Positions 9,184-17,862 of a stretch of 64,000 bases of DNA are shown here, in pieces. A program made the position numbers and the translations under genes. Position 1 is the first letter of the stretch; each line of letters opens with the position of its first letter. The DNA is from Propionivibrio limicola (GTDB lineage: Bacteria > Pseudomonadota > Gammaproteobacteria > Burkholderiales > Rhodocyclaceae), in NCBI RefSeq assembly GCF_009469695.1, contig NZ_SSSR01000013.1:1-64000 (forward strand). The letters are read 5' to 3'. Under the pieces are notes generated by a model, which saw nothing but the letters and a program-made list of their open reading frames with translations, made no database searches and was not told the origin of the DNA.

Positions 9184-11930
9184 GTCGGCTCCTCCGGTGT
9201 GGCCGATGGCACAGAGCCTGCGGCACGCTTCGCCTCGGCCAGACAGCGCAAGGCCCGGTCGAAGTCGAAGTCATGAATGGCACGGCTGACCTCGGCCGCT
9301 TCAACGCCAAGCAAGGCCTTGAATCGCTCGGCATGGCTGTCCCAAAGTTCCACCGCGGCCGCATCGGAATCGGCGAGCAGCGCTTCAAGGCGGCCAACCT
9401 CTTCACAAGCCGGCGAACTGGCAACCGCGCGCTCATGCATTGAGCGGCGCACGCTTTCCTCGGCAACCTTGAGGCGGGTCACATCATCGAGCCAGGAAAG
9501 CAGCAGTCGCCGGCCGCCTTGCTGTACCCAGCGCGAATTGACCACCACCCAGATCGTGACGCCGTCGGCCCGGCGGAAACGCGTTTCGTAATTTCGGGTG
9601 ACGCCCGTCCTGTTGAGCTCTTCGACGTACGCGGCCCGCTCCTCCGGATGCACCCAGAACTCGGTAATCGAGTGAGTTTCGAAGTAATCCGGCGCAACCC
9701 CCAGTACTTCGGCCTGGCGGCGATTGCACTTGAGGACGCGCCCCTCTTCGGTCACGATGGCGGCCGCCGCCGGGCTGTCTTCGAGAATCTGCCACAGCAG
9801 CGCTTCATTGTCTTTCATCATCTGCTGAGCCGCCAGGCGGCCGCTGATGTCGCGGAAAACGACCACCACCCCCACGATCTGACCGTCGTGGTGCAGCGCC
9901 GTCGTCGAATATTCGACGGGGATGGCACGCCCGTTCTTGTGCCAGAACACTTCGCTATCGACGGTCCTGAGAACGCCATCGCCAGCGGTCAAACGCATCG
10001 GGCATTCCTCAGGCGGGAATGAACGACCATCGGGATAGCGCGCGTGGATCAGTTCATGCATGTTTCTGCCCACGACCTCGTCTTCTGTGTAGCCGAGTAG
10101 TTCGAGCGCGGTGCGGTTAACAAAGGTGGTGCGCCCTTCCACGTCCATTCCCCAGATGCCGTCGCCGACCGCCGCAAGGATCAAGCGATTGCGTTCATCA
10201 TCGGCATTCGTCTGCACCAGCAGCGAGGCAGTCCTTTCCGCACGCAGCAGGATATCGAGATTCATGGCGATGATCGGTTCGAGATCGGCGAGCAACAGAC
10301 GGTCGTTTTCCGTGAAGTCGCGCAGTCCGGCCAGTTCCACGACGGCAAAGAGACGGCCCCCATATTGCACCGGCTGGATCACAACCGTCGCGGGCACCAT
10401 GTCGCCCAGGCCGGAACGAATCCGCAGATAATCCGGACCCGGATCATGAATCACCGTCGGCGTGCGGTCCTTGGCGCACTGCCAGAGAAGCGCCCCTCCG
10501 GCAAGCGGCATGTCCTCGATAACGCCACCACCGTCCGCATAACTGGCGGCGATGCGCAACTCCTCGGCATCGTCGTCCCATAGACAGAAAATGGCCTGTC
10601 CCAATTCGAGGCGCGGCGCAAGTTCGCTAAGCAAGGCGACGGCGAGTTCCTGCGGATTGAGCGCCCGTTGCATGCGGGACGTGATGGCGGCCACGATATT
10701 GCGACGTTCGACCTGATGCTCGGCTTCCATACGATCACGCTCGATCGAGGCGAACAACCCGGTCAGCGGGCGCCGGACGGCGACAACCGTAAAACGGGAT
10801 ACAGTGGCGGCCAACACGCCGATGACGAGCATGACGGTAACGAGTGCAGCGCCGAGTTGCATGGAAACGGCGGCAAAGCCACCGGTCGGGGCCATGGTCA
10901 CCAAACGGAAACTCTGGTTATGCACGACAAACGGCTGAACGCTGACCAGCCATTCCTTTCCGTCACCGCTCTCATCCGGCGGAACGACCGCAACGTGATG
11001 CCCGCCGTTCACGCCGGCCAGTTTTCTCTTCATGTCCAACTGGAACGCTTGCTCAAGCACCGGCAGCCCGAGCGCCGTTGGCTGTTGGAGAATGGATTTT
11101 CTGATCGAATCGTCGCTTTCGAATGCGCGATGGCGCGGCAGGCCAAGCACGCGCCCGTCGGCGGTCAGCAACGCCACCTGGCCGTGTTCGCCAATGCCAA
11201 GCTGCGAGGTAAAACGCGAGAGTTCGATCAAATCGACCGAGAACGCCAGCACCCATTTGCGCCCCGTCCGGCCGTCCCGCCAACGAACAGATACGGCCAT
11301 CGTCGGCTCGTTGCCCGCGGCAAGAATTTCGGGCGCGCTCCAAAAGGCTTCCATTTCCGGCAGCGCCATGACGCCCATGTACCATGGCTGTTCGCGCGGG
11401 TTCCAGTCATCTTCCTTCCACTCATCGCTGATCAGGGAATTTGCATCGATCCAGCGCAGCCACCGGTACTGCCGTCCCGTCCCCGGAATGCCGGAGAGAC
11501 GATTGGCCCAGCCAGAGGTCGTTTTCTGCAGCGACAATGCGCGGTCGCCGTCGTCGACCAGCCAGACACCATCGATCGGCCACTTGCCAATCAGCGGGAT
11601 CAACAACCGGTTGAACTGCTCCGGTTCATCCACCGCCAGCACTCCTTCCAGCGCCCATTCCTGGGTAGTCAGCAAGCCACGCTCGATCTGGCCGATCATG
11701 CTCGCAAGCCGAGCCTTGACGTCTTCAGCCACCACCTGCTCGCGCGCCAGTGCGTTGGCTCTTGCCAAGGGTTTGGCCTGCAGCAAATAAAAACCGGCGC
11801 CGACGCCAAGAATGGCGACCACGACGATAAGCGGAATCATCCACCCCAGCCTGTTCAGCAAGCGGTGCAGGCGGGTAGCGCTCAACACTCTTTCATGCGC
11901 TGCGCTTCGATCATCCGTCTGACTAGTCAT
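9180..11930 (-). CDS. Membrane Cache-GAF-PAS-PAS sensor without kinase domain
   Basis: A 916-aa first gene of the signalling operon. A transmembrane helix (about 28-50) precedes a large periplasmic double-Cache domain (about 52-345) and a second helix (about 352-378). A GAF domain (about 420-560), two PAS domains (about 575-815) and a short C-terminal helical module (about 845-905) follow. No HisKA/HATPase or other catalytic domain is present. The C-terminal module (pattern LLxDSDxxAxExWD, then IxxFDxxxAL) is also the last segment of the downstream hybrid kinase. I infer that it feeds signals to that kinase, perhaps by docking through this shared module. It may be an orphan sensor derived from a split kinase. 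The stop overlaps the kinase start. Confidence 0.82.
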   Translation of the reverse strand: MTSQTDDRSAAHERVLSATRLHRLLNRLGWMIPLIVVVAILGVGAGFYLLQAKPLARANALAREQVVAEDVKARLASMIGQIERGLLTTQEWALEGVLAVDEPEQFNRLLIPLIGKWPIDGVWLVDDGDRALSLQKTTSGWANRLSGIPGTGRQYRWLRWIDANSLISDEWKEDDWNPREQPWYMGVMALPEMEAFWSAPEILAAGNEPTMAVSVRWRDGRTGRKWVLAFSVDLIELSRFTSQLGIGEHGQVALLTADGRVLGLPRHRAFESDDSIRKSILQQPTALGLPVLEQAFQLDMKRKLAGVNGGHHVAVVPPDESGDGKEWLVSVQPFVVHNQSFRLVTMAPTGGFAAVSMQLGAALVTVMLVIGVLAATVSRFTVVAVRRPLTGLFASIERDRMEAEHQVERRNIVAAITSRMQRALNPQELAVALLSELAPRLELGQAIFCLWDDDAEELRIAASYADGGGVIEDMPLAGGALLWQCAKDRTPTVIHDPGPDYLRIRSGLGDMVPATVVIQPVQYGGRLFAVVELAGLRDFTENDRLLLADLEPIIAMNLDILLRAERTASLLVQTNADDERNRLILAAVGDGIWGMDVEGRTTFVNRTALELLGYTEDEVVGRNMHELIHARYPDGRSFPPEECPMRLTAGDGVLRTVDSEVFWHKNGRAIPVEYSTTALHHDGQIVGVVVVFRDISGRLAAQQMMKDNEALLWQILEDSPAAAAIVTEEGRVLKCNRRQAEVLGVAPDYFETHSITEFWVHPEERAAYVEELNRTGVTRNYETRFRRADGVTIWVVVNSRWVQQGGRRLLLSWLDDVTRLKVAEESVRRSMHERAVASSPACEEVGRLEALLADSDAAAVELWDSHAERFKALLGVEAAEVSRAIHDFDFDRALRCLAEAKRAAGSVPSATPEEPT

Positions 11931-12243
11931 GGGTGATCCTCGATGACATCAACGCTCTCGGCCGCCGACCGACGTTTTTGGGGGGAAACATCCCGACGGG
12001 AGCCGAGAAGCACGATCTCAGTATATGACCTGATTTACTCGTTTGCCGACGAGCATCGATTCGTCCCCGCTCGAATAATTGATGGATAAACGCCGTAAAA
12101 AGCGATTGATTTCAGCGGGCTGAATCATTTCAGCGTGGGCTATAATCCCGCGATTGCAAACATAAATTCGCTCGGCGATCCCGGCGTTGCGGGACGGCCG
12201 CTTCTCCCGACGCTTCCGGAGCGGACAAGTACAGGAATCACGG
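11931..12243. promoter_or_regulatory. Divergent intergenic region between sensor operon and mltD
   Basis: About 313 bp without a gene, between divergent transcripts. It holds a TATAAT box at 12141-12146 directed toward mltD. An imperfect inverted repeat (TGATTTCAG and CTGAATCA, about 12106-12126) just upstream could be an operator. A GC-rich leader can fold near 12180-12225. No clear promoter for the minus-strand operon was recognised. Confidence 0.45.
12141..12146 (+). promoter_or_regulatory. Likely -10 box for mltD
   Basis: A perfect TATAAT lies about 98 bp before the mltD ATG. The -35 position has only a poor match, so an activator or other determinants may be needed. Confidence 0.4.
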
Positions 12244-13998
12244 ATGACGCTACGAATCTTTTTTGCAATGGCTGGACTCGCCTTAGCCACCAGCCATCCG
12301 GCCATGGCCGTCGACCTTGATACCGGCGAATCTTCTCTCTCTTCCTCGCTCACCCTGTCGCCCCGCGGAGCGGAAGGCCGCGAGCCGCCAATAACGCTGG
12401 CCGCGCTCTCCCAGGCTTCGGCCGGGCAACCGCTGCCGGTTGTCGAAATACCCGTCGCCCCGGCCACCGCCGAAACGATCGACCTGACGGCCGACACGTC
12501 CGATCTGTTCGAGCGGGTCCGCATGGGCTTCGCCATGCCCGACATCTACAACGACCTCGTGCTGCACCACATGCAGTATTACCAGAACCGGCCGGATTAC
12601 CTGCGCCGGATGGTCGAACGCGGCCGCCTCTACATGCACCACATCGTCGAGGAACTCGAAAGGCGCGGCATGCCGACCGAGCTCGCCCTGCTGCCGATGG
12701 TCGAAAGCGCCTTCAATCCGACCGCGTACTCGCGCTCGCACGCCTCCGGCCTCTGGCAGTTCATCCCCGCCACCGGCAAACGCTACAAGCTCGATCAGGA
12801 CTGGTGGAAGGACGAGCGCCGCGACATCGTCGCGTCGACCAGCGCCGCCCTCGACTACCTGCAGTCGATCTACGAAATGCACGGCGACTGGCATCTGGCG
12901 CTCGCCTCCTACAACTGGGGTGAAGGCGCCGTCGGCCGTGCCATCGCCAAAAATCGTGCGCAAGGGCTGCCGACCGATTACCTGAGCCTGACCATGCCGG
13001 CCGAAACGCGCAATTACGTCCCCAAGCTGCAGGCGCTCAAGAACATCTTCAGCGACCCGGCGCTGATGGCCGAACTGCGCATCCCGCGCGTTCCCAACCA
13101 GCCGTATTTCGGGACCGTCACCAGAAACACCGACATCGACATCAAGGTAGCCGCCAAACTCGCTGAAATGCCGGTGCAGGAATTTGTCGCACTCAACCCG
13201 GCCCACAACCGCCCGGTCATCCAATCCGACACGCCAATGGTGATTCCGGCCGAAAAGCTCGACACCTTCATCAACAACCTTGAAGAGCACGAAAACAGCA
13301 ACAAGCCGCTCTCGTCCTGGCAGGCCTACACACTGCGCCCCGGCGACAAGCTGGAAAAGGTCGCGCCCCGCTTCGGCATGACGGTGGCCAACCTCCGGGC
13401 CGTCAATGGCCTCAACGGCAAGATAAAACCGAAACCCGGACTGACTCTTCTGGTCGCCGGCAACGACGGCAGCGGTTCACTCGACGCCCTGCCCGACCTG
13501 CCGGAACAACCCGTCGTCGCCGAGCCCAAGGAAGCATCAGCACCCGCGCCGCGTGCCCACACCGTCCGCAAGGGCGACACGCTACCGGCCATCGCCAAGC
13601 GCTATGGGATGACGGTCGCCGAAATCAAGAAACTCAACAAGCTGAAGAGTGGCAAGCTGACCGCCGGCGCCCGCCTGCAACTCGCCGCCGAGAAGCCATC
13701 GAAGAAGACTGAAGAAAAACAGGAAAAGGTCGTCCGGAAGGCGGAGGAAAAGTCCAGCAAGGCCGGCGCACAAAAGGATGACAGGCCCGCGAAGCAAGCG
13801 AACAAATCGGGCAAAGAAAAAGACACTGCGAAATCCTCGAAGGTCGCCCGCTACACCGTCAAGCCGGGCGATACGATCTATTCGATCGCCAAACGCTTCA
13901 ATGTCGGCACGAACGACCTGATGCGCACCAACCGCATCACCCCCGCCACGCTCAAGCCCGGCAAGACGCTGACCATCCAGCTGGCACGGAATGACTGA
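12244..13998 (+). CDS. mltD: Membrane-bound lytic murein transglycosylase D with LysM repeats
   Basis: Cleaves the glycan strands of peptidoglycan in the periplasm to form 1,6-anhydro ends. The 584-aa protein has a signal peptide cut after AMA (about residue 23) rather than a lipobox. An SLT domain (about 120-260) has the catalytic Glu in PMVESAFNP and the motifs GLWQFIPATG and ASYNWGEGAV. Three LysM domains (near 355-400, 440-485 and 535-580) bind peptidoglycan, the last two separated by a Lys/Glu-rich linker. The ATG at 12244 is chosen because the signal peptide starts there; an upstream in-frame extension would add a non-hydrophobic arginine-rich stretch. It is transcribed alone and followed by a strong hairpin at 14043-14066. 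The absence of a lipobox differs from E. coli MltD. Confidence 0.93.
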   Translation: MTLRIFFAMAGLALATSHPAMAVDLDTGESSLSSSLTLSPRGAEGREPPITLAALSQASAGQPLPVVEIPVAPATAETIDLTADTSDLFERVRMGFAMPDIYNDLVLHHMQYYQNRPDYLRRMVERGRLYMHHIVEELERRGMPTELALLPMVESAFNPTAYSRSHASGLWQFIPATGKRYKLDQDWWKDERRDIVASTSAALDYLQSIYEMHGDWHLALASYNWGEGAVGRAIAKNRAQGLPTDYLSLTMPAETRNYVPKLQALKNIFSDPALMAELRIPRVPNQPYFGTVTRNTDIDIKVAAKLAEMPVQEFVALNPAHNRPVIQSDTPMVIPAEKLDTFINNLEEHENSNKPLSSWQAYTLRPGDKLEKVAPRFGMTVANLRAVNGLNGKIKPKPGLTLLVAGNDGSGSLDALPDLPEQPVVAEPKEASAPAPRAHTVRKGDTLPAIAKRYGMTVAEIKKLNKLKSGKLTAGARLQLAAEKPSKKTEEKQEKVVRKAEEKSSKAGAQKDDRPAKQANKSGKEKDTAKSSKVARYTVKPGDTIYSIAKRFNVGTNDLMRTNRITPATLKPGKTLTIQLARND

Positions 13999-14315
13999 AG
14001 CCGACGGTCGGAAAAAAACACGGCGTTAAGCACTGGCCCGATCCGGCCCAATTCGGATTGGGCCGGCCTTCAGTATCTCTTCTCACCCACATTTCGAACA
14101 GGAAGCAACACTCGCCACGGTAGCGAAACGGCTTCCTTCCGTTACGCTTGCGACGGCTACTTCCTCGGTGATATTTTGACGGCGTCCTTCATGGTCAGCC
14201 ATCGGCATGACGGTGTCAGTCATGCCCCGCATTTCCGCTTCCGTCAACAAACCGGGAAGCCGCCCCCACCCTGGGCAAACCATCGCACGATCGATCCATC
14301 GAACCGGAGATATTC
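13999..14315. other. Intergenic region after mltD
   Basis: A 317-bp stretch without a convincing gene. It contains the hairpin at 14043-14066 and the leader of the next gene. The next ATG has GGAG six bases upstream. Confidence 0.5.
14043..14066. terminator. Strong hairpin after mltD
   Basis: Perfect 10-bp arms CCGGCCCAAT and ATTGGGCCGG enclose a TCGG tetraloop. The site is about 45 bp past the mltD stop. The T-run after it is poor, so termination may be partial or the stem may protect the transcript end. Confidence 0.6.
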
Positions 14316-15737
14316 ATGCTTAAACGTGACACGTCACTTACCACGGACCAGAAAGCGCTCAACTTCAACCTCGACAAATACAAGTATGGAACGATCGTCG
14401 AGATCGGTGCCGGTCAGGAAGTTGCCCGCCGTTTCTTCAGCGTGGGCGCAGCGGCAGGCACGATCGCAAAAACGATGTCAGCCTACGACATGGCCGTGAG
14501 CGACGACGTTTATGGGCACGTTGACCGCTACGTCAGCCGCGAGCGGGTACTGCAAATGCTCGACAAGGAATTCACCAAGGTCGTCACGCGTGTCGGCCCT
14601 TCGCGTCCGAAAAACACGACATATTTCGCTTACGCCGCCACCGTGACCGCCCGCAGCTTCAAGCAAACGAACGAATGTCACGGCTGGATCGGCATCCGCC
14701 TGCAGCTTCACCCCGGCGCCGAACCGAGCGACATCATCCTGCACGTGCGCATGCTCGACAACGACAACGCCCAGCAGGCCGACGCGCTCGGCATTCTCGG
14801 CGTCAACCTGATCCACGGCGCTTTCTACTACTACCAGCAACCGGAATGGATCGTCGAATGCCTGGCCGACGGCCTCGGCTCGGACCGGATCGAGATCGAC
14901 CTGATCAACTTCTCCGGCCCCTATTTCGACGACGTCGAAAACCGTCTGATGAATCTCCACCTCATCCGCAGCTGGCTGACGCGGGCCGTGGTCTTCAATC
15001 CGGCCGGCGAAGTCGTCGTACCCGGCGAGCTGTTCTATCGCCACCCGGTGATGATCATGCGCGGCCATTTCAAGCCGCTCACCTGCGTCAACGTCGACAT
15101 GATGTCGTCGGCGCTCAACCAATTTCAAGAGCACACCGCACTTGAGGATAGCCAGGACAAGATCATCTCGCTGGCCGAAGTCACGATGAATTCCCTGGTC
15201 AGGGACGACAACGTCGATGATGCCGACTTCCTCGCCCGCATCGAGCTTCTCGGCTCACAGGGTTATACGGTGATGATTTCCGACTACCTGCGCTACTTCC
15301 GTCTGCGCGACTACCTGCGCCGCTACACGCAAAAGCCGATCGGCTTCGTTCTCTCGGTGCGGGATTTCCACTACCTGTTCGACGAAAAATACTACGAAGG
15401 CCTCGAAGGCGGCATTCTCGAAGCCTTCGGCAAACTGTTCCCGGACAACACCGTGGTTTACGTTTACCCCTCGCGCCCGAGCGGCACGCACGCCTCCGAC
15501 CAGATCACGCTCGACAACGTGCAAGTACCGGCCAATCTGCGCTACCTGCTCGAACACCTCAAGGTCAATGGCAAGATGATCTCGCTCACCCCGCTCGACG
15601 ACAGCCACATGCATACCGATGCAGCCGAGGTGCTCGAAGGGCTAAGACACGGTCGCGGCGACTGGGAAAAAGAAGTGCCGGAGGAAGTGGCACGCCAGAT
15701 CATCGAAGGCCGGTTGCTCGACTACAACACACGGTAA
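14316..15737 (+). CDS. Conserved protein of unknown function (473 aa)
   Basis: A 473-aa soluble protein without a signal peptide or membrane segment. I recognise the N-terminal pattern (MLKRD.SLTTDQKALN..L, then GTIVEIGAGQEVAR and GAAAGTIAKT.SAYDM) as a conserved family found in many Gram-negative bacteria. To my knowledge database names for it are inconsistent (TonB-dependent receptor, nucleotide adenylyltransferase). Neither name fits: there is no beta-barrel, signal peptide, TonB box or HxGH motif. The GAGQE segment recalls a nucleotide or cofactor loop, but the fold is not assigned here. A clean ribosome site (GGAG) precedes the ATG and a bidirectional terminator follows. It looks monocistronic. 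Function unknown. Confidence 0.8.
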   Translation: MLKRDTSLTTDQKALNFNLDKYKYGTIVEIGAGQEVARRFFSVGAAAGTIAKTMSAYDMAVSDDVYGHVDRYVSRERVLQMLDKEFTKVVTRVGPSRPKNTTYFAYAATVTARSFKQTNECHGWIGIRLQLHPGAEPSDIILHVRMLDNDNAQQADALGILGVNLIHGAFYYYQQPEWIVECLADGLGSDRIEIDLINFSGPYFDDVENRLMNLHLIRSWLTRAVVFNPAGEVVVPGELFYRHPVMIMRGHFKPLTCVNVDMMSSALNQFQEHTALEDSQDKIISLAEVTMNSLVRDDNVDDADFLARIELLGSQGYTVMISDYLRYFRLRDYLRRYTQKPIGFVLSVRDFHYLFDEKYYEGLEGGILEAFGKLFPDNTVVYVYPSRPSGTHASDQITLDNVQVPANLRYLLEHLKVNGKMISLTPLDDSHMHTDAAEVLEGLRHGRGDWEKEVPEEVARQIIEGRLLDYNTR

Positions 15738-15762
15738 GACAGAAAAGGCAAAAGGAACGTGC

Positions 15763-15795
15763 AAAAGGCCGGAGGAAAGATCCCCGGCCTTTTTC
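15763..15795. terminator. Bidirectional intrinsic terminator
   Basis: Arms AAAAGGCCGG (15763-15772) and CCGGCCTTTT (15784-15793) with T-runs on both strands lie between two convergent genes. The element can terminate the 473-aa gene on plus and the ABC ATPase gene on minus. Confidence 0.88.
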
Positions 15796-15813
15796 TCAGG
15801 GATCTACGCGCGG

Positions 15814-17862
15814 CTACGGCGCGACCAGATGGCAGCGGACCACTTGTGTCGGTGAGGCCTGACGCGGCTCAGGGTAATTGACGCGGCACACATCGAACGC
15901 CTGCGGACAGCGCGGGTGGAAGTGGCACCCTTTCGGCGGCTTGGCCGGCGAAGGCGTCTCACCCGGCAAACGGATGATCTCCGGCGAACCATCCAGACGC
16001 GGACTCGGCACCGCCGACAGCAAGGCCCGCGTGTAAGGGTGCCGCGGAGAATGCAGCACTTCATCAACGGTGCCGCGCTCGACGATGCGCCCGAGGTACA
16101 TCACCGCCACCTCATGCGCCAGATACTCGACCACGGCAAAGTTGTGCGTGATGAAGAGATAGGCCAGCCCGAGTTGCTCCTGCAGCGATTTCAACAGGTT
16201 GAGAATCTGCGCCTGCACCGACACATCGAGCGCCGACGTCGGCTCGTCGCAGACGATCAGCTCCGGCTGCACGGCCAGCGCGCGGGCAATGGCGATGCGC
16301 TGCCGCTGACCACCGGAGAATTCGTGCGGGTAACGATGCGCCGCATCGGCGGGCAAACCCACCTGCTCCAGCAACGCGCCAATCGCCGTCTCCAGCTCCT
16401 TGGCCCGACCGACCACGCCTAGCGCACTCATCCCTTCCGCGATGATGTCGCCGACCGACAGGCGCGGATTGAGCGAAGCGAACGGATCCTGAAAAATCAT
16501 CTGCATGCGGCGGCGCAGCGGCCGCAGCGCCCTACGCGACAGGCCGGTCAGTTCGAGTCCGTCGAGCACGGCCGACCCCTCGGTCGGCTTGATCAATTGC
16601 AGGATGGCCTTGCCAACCGTCGTCTTGCCACAACCCGACTCGCCGACCAGTGCCAGCGTCCGGCCACGCGCGAGTTCCAGCGAAACACCGTCGACAGCCT
16701 TCACATGACCGACAACGCGCTGGAAGAAACCGCGCCGGATCGGGAAATGCACGCGGAGGTTATCGACCTCCAACAGCCGCTCTACTGCAACCGTCACCCC
16801 GGCGAAAGCCGGGATCCAGGGATGCGCCTCTGGATTCCGGCTTTCGCCGGAATGACGGGATTCTCCTCGCTGCTGTTCCTCCACCCAGTGGCAGCGCACG
16901 CGGTGGCCGTCCTGCAGATCGGTCCATGCCGGCGATTCCTCTCGGCAGCGCTCCCACGCATGCGGGCAACGCGCCGCGAAACGGCAACCAGCCGGCATCG
17001 CCGAAAGCGGCGGCACCTGACCGGCGATGGTTTCGAGTTTTCCACCGCGGCGCGACAAATCCGGCAGCGCAGCAAACAGCTTTTGCGTATAGGGATGGCG
17101 CGGCTCGGTAAAAAACGCCTCGCGCGGCGCTTCCTCGACGATTTCGCCGGCGTACATGACGCCGACCCGGTGCGCCATCTGCGCCACCACGCCAAGGTCA
17201 TGCGTAATCAACAGCATGCCCATGCCGCGCTCGGCCTGCAGCCGGCGCAACAGGTCGAGAATCTGCGCCTGGATCGTCACGTCGAGCGCCGTCGTGGGTT
17301 CATCCGCGATCAGCAGGCGCGGATTACCGGCCAGCGCCACGGCGATCATCACGCGCTGCTTCATGCCGCCGGAAAGCTGGAACGGATACTCCGACAACCG
17401 CCGTTCGGCATCGGCAATACCGACCGCCTTGAGCAGTTCCAGCGCCCGCGCCTGCGCCGCCGCTCCGGTCAGCCTCAAATGCTTTTCCAACACTTCGTCG
17501 ATCTGCCGGCCGACGGTGAGCACCGGATTGAGGCTCGTCGCCGGCTCCTGGAAGATCATCGCCATGCCACCGCCGCGCACGGCGCGCATGTCGGCTTCCG
17601 GCAATTGCAGAAGATCGCTGCCTTCAAAGCGCACCTCACCGCCGAGGACGCGCCCGGCCGCCGGCAGCAGCCGCAGCAGCGACAATGCCGTCGCCGACTT
17701 GCCGCAACCGGATTCGCCGAGCAGCGCCAGCGTTTCACCAGCATGCACGTCGAAACTCACGCCATCGACGGCGGCCAGCACGCGCTGCGCATGCCGCACG
17801 CCGTTGGCAAAGCCCATGCGCAAATCGCGCACGGCGAGAATCGGGTTCTGTTCTTCGTTCAT
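15814..17862 (-). CDS. Fused dipeptide/oligopeptide ABC transporter ATPase (two ABC domains)
   Basis: Powers import of peptides or a related solute on the cytoplasmic face of the inner membrane. The 682-aa protein is a DppD-DppF type fusion like YejF. Domain 1 has GESGCGKSATAL, LSGGMKQRV and LLIADEPTTALD. Domain 2 has GESGCGKTTVG, FSGGQRQRI and LIVCDEPTSALD. Each ends in an oligopeptide-type C-terminal region (RHPYTQKLF, RHPYTRALL, and Cys-containing segments). The ATG at 17862 overlaps the permease stop by 4 bp. The linker between the two domains contains a translated palindromic repeat (16792-16859) that reads SGESRNPEAHPWIPAFAG. The substrate is not determined; peptides are the family default. 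Confidence 0.93.
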   Translation of the reverse strand: MNEEQNPILAVRDLRMGFANGVRHAQRVLAAVDGVSFDVHAGETLALLGESGCGKSATALSLLRLLPAAGRVLGGEVRFEGSDLLQLPEADMRAVRGGGMAMIFQEPATSLNPVLTVGRQIDEVLEKHLRLTGAAAQARALELLKAVGIADAERRLSEYPFQLSGGMKQRVMIAVALAGNPRLLIADEPTTALDVTIQAQILDLLRRLQAERGMGMLLITHDLGVVAQMAHRVGVMYAGEIVEEAPREAFFTEPRHPYTQKLFAALPDLSRRGGKLETIAGQVPPLSAMPAGCRFAARCPHAWERCREESPAWTDLQDGHRVRCHWVEEQQRGESRHSGESRNPEAHPWIPAFAGVTVAVERLLEVDNLRVHFPIRRGFFQRVVGHVKAVDGVSLELARGRTLALVGESGCGKTTVGKAILQLIKPTEGSAVLDGLELTGLSRRALRPLRRRMQMIFQDPFASLNPRLSVGDIIAEGMSALGVVGRAKELETAIGALLEQVGLPADAAHRYPHEFSGGQRQRIAIARALAVQPELIVCDEPTSALDVSVQAQILNLLKSLQEQLGLAYLFITHNFAVVEYLAHEVAVMYLGRIVERGTVDEVLHSPRHPYTRALLSAVPSPRLDGSPEIIRLPGETPSPAKPPKGCHFHPRCPQAFDVCRVNYPEPRQASPTQVVRCHLVAP
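16792..16859. repeat. Palindromic REP-like repeat inside a coding region
   Basis: Long imperfect arms (CGTCACCCCGGCGAAAGCC and GGCTTTCGCCGGAATGACG) flank a short centre. It matches the widespread proteobacterial CGTCATTCC..GGAATGACG palindrome type. It lies in frame in the linker of the fused ABC ATPase. A shorter related element is at 48756-48794. Confidence 0.85.

Noticed and set aside
10668-11936. A 422-aa plus-strand frame over the Cache-GAF-PAS sensor
   Set aside because: No ribosome site and no domain; the minus-strand sensor has membrane segments and PAS/GAF motifs.
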